NCBI GenBank assembly: GCA_044346445.1 | Contig: JBIIZD010000074.1 | Coordinates: 1-14,809, forward strand | Origin: CAISGS01 sp044346445 | GTDB lineage: Bacteria > Pseudomonadota > Alphaproteobacteria > Caulobacterales > Caulobacteraceae | Direction: 5' to 3' | Length of the DNA: 14,809 nucleotides | In this document: piece by piece, positions 6,610 through 14,200 of the stretch | Numbering within the stretch: position 1 is the stretch's first letter | Layout: every line of letters begins with the position of its first letter | Translations under genes and position numbers: made by a program | Notes under the pieces: generated by a model | Told to the model about the DNA's origin: nothing | Database searches by the model: none | Seen by the model: the letters and a program-made list of their open reading frames with translations, nothing else

Positions 6610-7394
6610 TAGGCCGATTGGCTCAGGCCATTTGCAGCCAAAACCGCGAGGAAATCCGCAGGCGGAGCGGCCTCAATCCGGCGCACACCACCATCGGGGT
6701 GCGGAAATTCCAGCGCCAGCGCATGCAGCATCAGGCGCGGCACAGCCTCGCCACCCAAGACCAGCGCGCCGCCATAGCGCACATCCCCGGCTATGGGGCG
6801 GCCCAATGAGGCCAGATGCACCCGGATCTGGTGCATACGCCCAGTCTCTGGCCGCGCCTCGATCAGGCCAGCCCCCTCGACCTCGCTCAGCGTGCGATAG
6901 CGGGTGCGGGCGGTTTCGGCATTGGGGTGATCGGCCTCGCAGACCCGCATATAGGCCTCGCGGCCCTGTTCATCACGGCGCAAGGGCGTCTCGATCAGGC
7001 CCGTGCGCGGCTGGGGCGCGCCCGGCGCGACAATGGCCAGATAGGTCTTGCGAAACCGCCTGGCCATCAGGGCCTTGCCCAGATAGGCCGCCGCGGGCTT
7101 TGTGCGGGCGGTCAGAATAATCCCCGATGTGTCGCGGTCGAGCCTGTGCACCAGACGCGGGCGGTTGCCATTGGAGCGGGCAAAGGCCCACAAGTGCTCA
7201 TCCAGCGTATGCACCTGGCCGCGCCCGCCCTGGCTGGACAGGCCAGACGGCTTGTTCAGGACAAGGATCGCATCGTCCTGATAGACCACCATGGCCTTCA
7301 CAAATTCAATCTCTTCCGGCGACAGCACAACAGGGCTGTCTATAGCCCGGGGGGCCTTGGGCTTGAGTGGGCGGCGATAAGCGGGCTTAGCCAT
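6609..7394 (-). CDS. RluA-family pseudouridine synthase lacking S4 domain
   Basis: This 261-residue RNA pseudouridine synthase consists of the catalytic domain only. Visible motifs are VVYQDDAILVLNKPSGLSSQ (36-55), RPRLVHRLDRDTSG (78-91) with catalytic D86, RPETGRMHQIRVHLASLGRP and LMLHALALEFPHP. The first 30 residues are basic and proline-rich, in place of an S4 domain. It is clearly paralogous to the rluC gene two positions downstream and closer to it than to the short E. coli RluA. I chose the ATG at 7394, giving MAKPAYRRPLK. A frame extending to 7571 would overlap rarA and adds a non-conserved, Ser/Pro/Arg-rich stretch. The chosen start overlaps the rarA stop by 8 nt (ATGGCTAA) and has no clear ribosome binding site, so coupled translation is likely. 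The RNA target cannot be told from the sequence. Confidence 0.9.
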   Translation of the reverse strand: MAKPAYRRPLKPKAPRAIDSPVVLSPEEIEFVKAMVVYQDDAILVLNKPSGLSSQGGRGQVHTLDEHLWAFARSNGNRPRLVHRLDRDTSGIILTARTKPAAAYLGKALMARRFRKTYLAIVAPGAPQPRTGLIETPLRRDEQGREAYMRVCEADHPNAETARTRYRTLSEVEGAGLIEARPETGRMHQIRVHLASLGRPIAGDVRYGGALVLGGEAVPRLMLHALALEFPHPDGGVRRIEAAPPADFLAVLAANGLSQSA

Positions 7395-8709
7395 GGGGGT
7401 TTTGCTTGGTTTTGCGCATCTGGGCCCAGTGATCGAGCCGCTCCTTGACCCGCGCCTCGGTACCAACCGGCTTGGGCTTATAGAACTGGCGACGCTCCAT
7501 CTCATCGGGGAAATAGGACTGGCCGGAAAAGCCTTCGGGCTGGTCATGGTCATAGGCATAGCCCTCACCATAGCCGAGCTGTTTCATCATCTTGGTCGGG
7601 GCATTGAGGATATGGGCCGGCGGCATCAGACTGCCGGTCTCCTTGGCAGAGGCCATGGCCGCCTTAAAAGCCGTATAGACCGCATTGGACTTGGGCGCGC
7701 TGGCCAGATGCACGCAGGCCTGAGCCAGGGCCAATTCGCCTTCGGGGGAGCCGAGAAAATCATAAGTGTCCTTGGCCGCATTGGCGACTACGAGCGATAG
7801 GGGGTCGGCCGCGCCAATATCCTCGCTGGCCATACGCACCAGCCGCCTGGCAATAAACAGCGGGTCCTCCCCGCCCGTCAGCATTCGCGCCAGCCAATAA
7901 AGCGCCGCATCCGGGTCCGAGCCGCGCACGGATTTGTGCAGGGCCGAGATCAGATTGTAATGGCCTTCGCGGTCCTTGTCATAGGCCGGGCTGCGCTTTT
8001 GCAACAGGCGGCCAAGCTCTGCGGTCGAGATGGGCGTTGCGGTGCCAACCGCATACAAGGTCTCGGCCATGGTCAACAAATAGCGGCCATCACCATCGGC
8101 CAAGGCTACCAAGGCGTCGCGTGCCTCGGGCTCAAGCGGCAAGGGTCTGGCTTCAAAGCTTTCAGCCTTGTCCAGCAATTGATGCAGGGCGGCATCATCC
8201 AGCCGCTTGAGCACATAGACCTGACAGCGGGACAAAAGCGCGCCATTCAATTCAAAGGACGGGTTTTCCGTCGTCGCCCCGACCAGGGTGACAATCCCCT
8301 CCTCGACAAAGGGCAAGAAGCCGTCCTGCTGGGCGCGGTTGAAGCGGTGGATCTCATCGACGAACAAAAGGGTGGTCTGGCCCGCCGCCCGGCGCACCCT
8401 AGCCATTTCAAAGGCTTTTTTCAGGTCAGCAACCCCGGAAAACACCGCCGAAATCTGCTGGAACTCATAGCCTGCGGCCTTGGCCAGCAATCGCGCAATC
8501 GTGGTCTTGCCGGTGCCCGGTGGCCCCCACAAGATCATGGAGGACAGGCGCTGTGCCTTGGCCATGCGCTGGATCGGACCGTCGGGACCTAGCAAGTGAT
8601 CCTGCCCAACCACCTCATCAAGCGCCTGGGGCCGCAGACGATCAGCCAAGGGGCGATGGCCTTGGGCTTCAGGCACGGACAGACCGGCACGCTCAAACAA
8701 ATCAGACAT
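7387..8709 (-). CDS. rarA: Replication-associated recombination protein A (AAA+ ATPase)
   Basis: This 440-residue protein is a RarA/MgsA family member, homologous to eukaryotic WRNIP1/Mgs1. Family members act at stalled replication forks together with SSB and the DnaB region. Motifs in order are the N-terminal LADRLRPQALDEVVGQDHLL (21-40), Walker A GPPGTGKT (62-69), Walker B LLFVDEIHRFN (114-124), sensor-1 GATTENP (144-150) and the arginine-finger region LLSRCQV (158-164). The C-terminal RarA tetramerisation region follows, with YNLISALHKSVRGSDPDAAL, RRLVRMASEDIG and a late YGEGYAYDHDQPEGFSGQSY. Length is typical. It starts 46 nt after the anmK stop with no strong ribosome binding site, and its stop overlaps the start of the next synthase gene. 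It is likely cytosolic and nucleoid-associated. Confidence 0.95.
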   Translation of the reverse strand: MSDLFERAGLSVPEAQGHRPLADRLRPQALDEVVGQDHLLGPDGPIQRMAKAQRLSSMILWGPPGTGKTTIARLLAKAAGYEFQQISAVFSGVADLKKAFEMARVRRAAGQTTLLFVDEIHRFNRAQQDGFLPFVEEGIVTLVGATTENPSFELNGALLSRCQVYVLKRLDDAALHQLLDKAESFEARPLPLEPEARDALVALADGDGRYLLTMAETLYAVGTATPISTAELGRLLQKRSPAYDKDREGHYNLISALHKSVRGSDPDAALYWLARMLTGGEDPLFIARRLVRMASEDIGAADPLSLVVANAAKDTYDFLGSPEGELALAQACVHLASAPKSNAVYTAFKAAMASAKETGSLMPPAHILNAPTKMMKQLGYGEGYAYDHDQPEGFSGQSYFPDEMERRQFYKPKPVGTEARVKERLDHWAQMRKTKQNPHG

Positions 8710-8755
8710 GGCTTAAGCTAACGGCTTATGGCGCCAAAGCCTAGCCCGGCCTGCT

Positions 8756-9868
8756 CTAGGGCGCGACCAGCCGCCCGCCGGTCATGGGCTCTGGCACGCC
8801 GGTGGTGCCGGGAAAGGATATGGCCAGGCCCCCAAGCGTGCGCGCTGCCAGATAGGCAAAGGCCTGGGCCTCGGTTGCATCGCCGTTCCAGCCCGCCTGC
8901 TCGGCGCTCAGTACGGGCATGGATAACTGCGCAGACAGGCCTGCCATGATCGCCCGGTTATGCCGCCCACCACCGCAGACAATCACCCCGGTCAGCGGCT
9001 CTGGAACCCGGCTCAAGCCCAGAGCAATGCTGCGCACCACAAGCGCGGCCAAGGTTGCGGCCCCATCGGCGGCCGACAGGCTAGCCACCGGGTCTGAGTT
9101 AAATTCATAGCGATCCAGCGATTTTGGGCCATTAGCGGCAAAGAAGGGGTGGGCGAGCATCTGGTCCAGCAAGGCCAGATCAATCTGGCCCGATGCGCTC
9201 AAGGCCCCATCCTGGTCAAACCGGCCAAGCCCCAGCCCAGACACCCACTGATCCAGCGGCCCATTGCCAGGTCCAGTATCAAAGGCTTGCAATTCACCGT
9301 CGCGCCCAACCAAAGTCACATTGGCCACGCCGCCAATATTCACAATCGCCAAGGGCGGCTTTAAGTCCTTTGCCGCCTGACTAAGCGCCGCATGATAAAC
9401 GGGCACCAAGGGCGCGCCCTGGCCGCCAGCGGCGACATCCATTGTGCGAAAATCAAACACCGTCCGCACCCCGGTCAAGGCTGCCATCAGTGGCCCATCG
9501 CCCAATTGCCGGGTGCGTCCGGGGCCAGAGGCTGTCGGCGGCTCATGCAAGATGGTTTGGCCATGAAAACCCAACAGATCAAGATCCTTGAACCCCAGGT
9601 CATGAGCGTCCAAAAACGCCACGGCGGCCAAGACATGTGCCTCGGTTATGGCGGCCTCGGCCTTAGCAAACACAGCCGGCTCTGGCGCACCCCGCGCCCA
9701 ACGACGGCCCGCCTCAATGGCTTCTAGCACCAGCGCGCGGACATCATCGGGCAAGGGGGCCTCACCCGAGGGGCCAAACCGCCCAATCTGCTGTCCATCG
9801 GTTTCAAGCACGGCCATATCGATACCGTCCAAGGATGTACCGCTCATAAAACCTAAAACGCGCTGCAT
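8756..9868 (-). CDS. anmK: Anhydro-N-acetylmuramic acid kinase
   Basis: This 370-residue kinase opens the 1,6-anhydro ring of anhMurNAc and phosphorylates it to MurNAc-6-phosphate during recycling of murein fragments. It has the ASKHA-type kinase motifs of the family: GFMSGTSLDGID (6-17), FHGQT (101-105), FDFRTMDVAAGGQGAPLVP (138-156), NIGGVANVT (177-185), DTGPGN (197-202), CGGGRHN (298-304) and the tail GTTGVPEPMTGGRL (354-367). I chose the ATG at 9868 because it places the first glycine motif six residues in, gives the usual length (E. coli about 369) and has AGGGGG a few bases upstream. A longer frame to 10012 would run into tyrS. No murQ or ampG lies in the window. It is divergent from tyrS and may be cotranscribed with rarA (46-nt gap). 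Confidence 0.94.
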   Translation of the reverse strand: MQRVLGFMSGTSLDGIDMAVLETDGQQIGRFGPSGEAPLPDDVRALVLEAIEAGRRWARGAPEPAVFAKAEAAITEAHVLAAVAFLDAHDLGFKDLDLLGFHGQTILHEPPTASGPGRTRQLGDGPLMAALTGVRTVFDFRTMDVAAGGQGAPLVPVYHAALSQAAKDLKPPLAIVNIGGVANVTLVGRDGELQAFDTGPGNGPLDQWVSGLGLGRFDQDGALSASGQIDLALLDQMLAHPFFAANGPKSLDRYEFNSDPVASLSAADGAATLAALVVRSIALGLSRVPEPLTGVIVCGGGRHNRAIMAGLSAQLSMPVLSAEQAGWNGDATEAQAFAYLAARTLGGLAISFPGTTGVPEPMTGGRLVAP

Positions 9869-9977
9869 CTTACCCCCTGTTATGACCGCTCGGCCCGTCT
9901 GTCTGCGACCGCTGTGACTTGGCTTGGGCAAGGCTTGCATGTTACACGCCCGATCCTGCTTAAGAAAGCCCAGCCCC
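9869..9977. promoter_or_regulatory. Divergent anmK-tyrS promoter region
   Basis: This 109-nt gap lies between two genes reading apart and must carry both start regions. On the plus strand TTGGCT (9919-9924) and TGTTAC (9940-9945) could serve tyrS, but the 15-nt spacing is short and the match poor. A purine stretch (AAGAAAG, 9962-9968) precedes tyrS, and AGGGGG precedes anmK. I see no T-box-like structure or clear operator. Confidence 0.35.
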
Positions 9978-11252
9978 ATGACCGACCCTGCCGCTTCTGC
10001 CTTCGCGCCCAAGTCTGAATTTTTGCAAGTCCTGCAATCGCGTGGATTTATCCATCAGTGCACGGACCTAGAGGCCCTGGACAAGGCCGCCTGCGAAGGC
10101 GTGGTCACCGCCTATGTCGGCTATGACTGCACCGCCGACAGCCTGCATATCGGCCATCTGATCTCGATCATGATGCTGCGCTGGCTGCAAAAGACGGGTC
10201 ACAGGCCGATCACCCTAATGGGCGGCGGCACGACCAAGGTCGGCGATCCAACCGATAAGGACAAGCAGCGCCCCCTGCTGACCGATGCCCAGATCGCGGC
10301 TAATATGGCCAGTATCAAGACCGCTTTTGGCAAGTTTTTGACCTTTGGCGACCAGGCCAATGACGCCATCATGGTCAATAATGCCGACTGGCTGGAAAAG
10401 CTGGGCTATGTCGATTTTCTGCGTGACTATGGGGTGCATTTCACCATTAACCGCATGCTGACCTTTGACAGCGTCAAGCTTAGGCTTGAACGCGAACAGC
10501 CGCTGACCTTCCTTGAATTCAATTATATGCTGATGCAGGCCACCGACTATTTGGAGCTCAATCGGCGCTATGGCTGTAGCCTGCAAATGGGCGGTTCGGA
10601 CCAGTGGGGTAATATTATCAATGGGGTTGAACTGGTGCGCCGGGTCGATGCCAAGCCCGCCTATGGCCTGACCACACCGCTCTTGATGACCGCATCGGGC
10701 CAGAAGATGGGCAAGAGCCTAGGCGGCGCAGTATGGCTCAATGCCGACCGCCTCAGCCCCTATGACTATTGGCAGGTCTGGCGCAATACCGAAGATGCCG
10801 ATGTTGGCCGCTTTATGCGCCTGTTCACCGAACTGCCGCTGGACGAGATCGTGCGTCTAGAGGCCTTGAACGGTGCCCAGATCAATGAGGCCAAAAAGAT
10901 CCTCGCTGATGAGGCCACCAGCCTTTTGCATGGCCGCGAGGCGGCGATTGCGGCGCGCGAGGCGTCAAGCCAGGCGTTTGAAAAGGGTCAGGTCTCGGAC
11001 GATTTGCCGACACTGGAAGTGGCCAAAAGCGCGCTAGAGGCTGGCATTGCGCTTGCCGCTCTGGCGGTCGATGCAGGCCTTGCCAACTCGCGTTCGGATG
11101 CCAGGCGGCTGGCCCAAGGCGGCGGCCTGCGCGTCAATGATGCGGCCGAGACCGATGGTCAGCGCCTGGTGACCCTGGCGGATCTGTCGTCTGACGGCGT
11201 GATCAAGCTGGCGGCCGGCAAGAAGAAGATTGTCCTGATCCGTCCTGTCTAG
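9978..11252 (+). CDS. tyrS: Tyrosyl-tRNA synthetase
   Basis: This 424-residue class I aminoacyl-tRNA synthetase attaches tyrosine to tRNA-Tyr. Visible motifs are YVGYDCTADSLHIGHL (46-61) with HIGH at 57-60, GGGTTKVGDPTDKD (82-95), the tyrosine pocket FNYMLMQATDYLEL (181-194), QMGGSDQWGNI (203-213) and the KMSKS equivalent KMGKS (243-247). A C-terminal S4-type tRNA-binding domain spans about 355-420. The start at 9978 (MTDPAASAF) fits the family N-terminus. An in-frame extension to 9924 would begin with TTG and add 18 non-conserved residues. It is divergent from anmK. At its 3' end its TAG overlaps the TAG of the convergent large gene inside a shared CTAG. Confidence 0.96.
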   Translation: MTDPAASAFAPKSEFLQVLQSRGFIHQCTDLEALDKAACEGVVTAYVGYDCTADSLHIGHLISIMMLRWLQKTGHRPITLMGGGTTKVGDPTDKDKQRPLLTDAQIAANMASIKTAFGKFLTFGDQANDAIMVNNADWLEKLGYVDFLRDYGVHFTINRMLTFDSVKLRLEREQPLTFLEFNYMLMQATDYLELNRRYGCSLQMGGSDQWGNIINGVELVRRVDAKPAYGLTTPLLMTASGQKMGKSLGGAVWLNADRLSPYDYWQVWRNTEDADVGRFMRLFTELPLDEIVRLEALNGAQINEAKKILADEATSLLHGREAAIAAREASSQAFEKGQVSDDLPTLEVAKSALEAGIALAALAVDAGLANSRSDARRLAQGGGLRVNDAAETDGQRLVTLADLSSDGVIKLAAGKKKIVLIRPV

Positions 11253-14200
11253 GGCGCAGGCTGTTCTGGCGCGATCAAGGGGGGTGGTGCCTCTAGGACC
11301 GCCTTGCCAATCGGCACGCCGTCGAAAATCCGGCGGAACATGCCCGGCGTTGCCAGTGAGAATGGGTTCACAAACACCTTGGCGGCGGTAATCGAGCCCT
11401 TGGCCGAATAGGTCAGGCCAAACACGCCCTCACCCTGGCGCGATATGAACAAGGCCCCCAGCACGGGAATGTGTCCAATGGCCGAGTTAAGAGCATAGGC
11501 CGGTGCAATACCGCCCACCATATCCATGGACCGATTGGTCAGATCAATCTTGCCCCTAGCGGTCAGGCCGATTGCATCCCCCGTCGCGCGGCCATCATCG
11601 ATCCATAGGGTCGAGCCACGCAGTCGCATCGGCACGACAATATCCGCAAACTCAATGCCGCTACCGTTCAGCGTATCGGCAAATCCGCGCAAGGACCCAA
11701 GCGTGAGAATCTGGGCCAAGACGGGTATATTGCGCACCCTAAGCTTGCTGCCCTTGAGGGTAAGGTCCAGCCCGCCCTCGACAAAAGACCCACTCAAACT
11801 GGCCTGACCCCCGCGCACGCTATCGGTCTCGAACAAGGCTGAGGTCAGGGCCCCGACATCGTCAATACTGGCCTCCAGCCCGGATTTGGACTCCTTTGGT
11901 GCAATGACCAGCCGCGCCGGTGCACCAGACTCGGTCATGACCGAGGCCTCAAAAGTTCGGTCAGCACCGCCGGTCAGATTGGCCTTGATCTTGAGGTCCT
12001 TGAGGGTGCCACTATCACTGACCCGCACCTGATCAAGATCGATGTCCAGGATCACCCGGCCAAGGGTTTGCGGCCTGGATCGGGCCGATGACTGACCGAT
12101 TGAATTGGCAGCAATCAAACGCCGAGCATCAAGAAAGGCCCCGCGGGTCTTGAGCGTTAAGGCCCCATCGCCCTGATCGATATCCAATTGCCCCTCAAAA
12201 AGCCCCTTGATACGGGCGGTCTGGCTATGAAAGCTCAGGGCTTGGCGGCCGTTCATCCAGCCCTGGGCCTGAATCTCAAGCCCCGGCCCCGATGCTGCGA
12301 TCCGGCGAAACACCAGGGCCCCATCCGCGCCGCTGGCTATATCCGCTGTCACCAGAGCCGCAGCGCCAACCGATTTGCTCCAGCCTATATCGCGCGGCGA
12401 CAGACTGGCCGAGGTCAGGTCTGCCTCCAGCCGCCCGGTCACCAGTTTCTGATCCTGAATCCTCAAAAGCCCGCTTAAGCCCATGTTTCCGCTAAACTCA
12501 TCGGGCCGGAACAGGCCCAGACGCGCGGCCGTCTCGGCGCTCAGATTGGCAAAAAAGCTCAGATTACCCTGCCCCGCCGCGGCCTTTTCCATAGCCAGCC
12601 GGATCGGTAGTCCGGCAAGTTCCATATTGACCTCCACCCCCTTGGCGCCAGCCACGGCTTGCGCCGCAAGGCTTACGGGCGTAGCCGGATTGATAAGGCT
12701 TGGAGCACCGAGGGCGGCAAAATCATCGGCGGACAGGTCAGTTTTGAGGCGAAACTCGGTTGCGCCATCGCGTTGGGCAGACCAATCGACATGGCCTGCA
12801 AGCTTGCCCAGCGCATAATCGGCAGACCCGCCGCCTCTCGTCTGAACCGCGCTGACCGAAAAGGCTTGGGCCTGTTCAAACAGGGGCAGGCTTGGCAGGC
12901 CAAGCATGGTCGCATCGGCGGGGGTGAGCTTGCCGGCAAGGCTAAGCCGGTCGGTCAGGCCGGGCGCATAGGTGATATCGGCGCTAAAGCCCTCAGCCTT
13001 CAAGGGGCCATGCCAAGCCTGATCCTTTAAGTCCAGCAAGAGATTGGCCTGAAAGGCCCTGCCCCGCGAACTGACCGGCAAGCCCAATTGGCTAAGGCCG
13101 CCGGCTGCAAAACGCGCATTGACCTGCATCTGGGCCTGCTCGCCCGGCTTCCAAGCCAGATCACCGGACACTGGCCTACTGCTAAATCGGCCACTTCCCC
13201 CAGCCTTGCCGAACGCTAATTGTGCCGTGACCGGAACAACCCGCGCAAACGCCGACTGGATATTGCCGTCCAGCGCCAAGGTCTGGTTATTGACCAGATC
13301 GCGCGAAAACTGAGCGCGATAATCGATATTACCGGCATAGGGACCAGCCTTCGCGGTTCCAACCACGGTCAGGCCGAGATTGCCACCGCTGACCGAAAGG
13401 ACGCCATCGGTTGCGTCCAGCCCCAGCGCGACCTTTTGAATACTGGCCTTGTTGATATTGCCCGCAAACGAGATGCGATTATCGCCGGAGGCCACCTTGC
13501 CATGCATGGGTCGGGTGATCGAGAATTTGACATCCGCATCGCCTGCAAAAGCTGCCGGTTCGAACCCTGTGCCATTGAGGACCGCCAAGGGTTTTTGATT
13601 GAGTATGCTGAGAATATCGCCAGCATCTCCCCTCGCCCGCCCCTGAAAAATCGCATCGGCGGCGGGGTTGAATTTCGGAAATGAGACCAGCCCCTCGCTT
13701 AGTCGCACCGCTTGCATCCGGCCCGAGGTCAAGAACAGGTCGAAACGGTCGCCTTGCACCAAGGCCTTGCCGCGTCCATCCTCGATCAGAGGCAGGCCCT
13801 GAACCACATCAATCGCAACCCCGTCAAAATCAAAACCGACCTGCAGCATTTCATTAGTCAAATGGCCAGCGCCAAGGGCGGGCGGGATGGCGAGGTTTAA
13901 TGTGACATTGGATAACTGCCCCTTTTTCAAAGCTGCCTTTACCCAGTCGCGCGCCGTTGAACCGACCTTGCTGGGCCAGAAGGGATAGGCTTGATCCGCC
14001 GAGGCCGTGCCGATCATCTTGGCCTCAAGCTTGGCACCCCAACGTCCCTCCGGCAGACCTTCACGGCTTAGGGCCTGAACCAGATGGCCCTTGGCCTCAA
14101 CAGCCTTGCCAGCCAGGGTGGCACGGCCCCGATCAATAGTGATGCGCCCAGCCTCGGGCGTATAGGTACCGGTCAGATCAATATTCGCCAGGGTCTGTTT

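Noticed and set aside
7395..7571. Longer start for the S4-less synthase
   Set aside because: The extra 59 residues overlap rarA in another frame and look like a frame shadow rather than an S4 domain; the ATG at 7394 forms a normal stop/start overlap.
7936..8592. 218-codon plus-strand open frame opposite rarA
   Set aside because: It lies opposite the AAA+ core; its composition is that of a reversed reading of rarA.
8723..8741. Hairpin GGCTT...AAGCC between anmK and rarA as a terminator
   Set aside because: The stem is short with a bulge and a 4-nt loop, and no U-run follows on the minus strand; 46 nt later rarA begins, so read-through is more likely.
9924..9977. Upstream TTG/ATG starts for tyrS
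   Set aside because: The added residues are not like any TyrRS N-terminus and would occupy the short promoter region shared with anmK.
9869..10012. Longer start for anmK overlapping tyrS
   Set aside because: The family N-terminus begins at the GFMSGTSLDGID motif, and the ATG at 9868 has a good ribosome binding site and gives the expected length.
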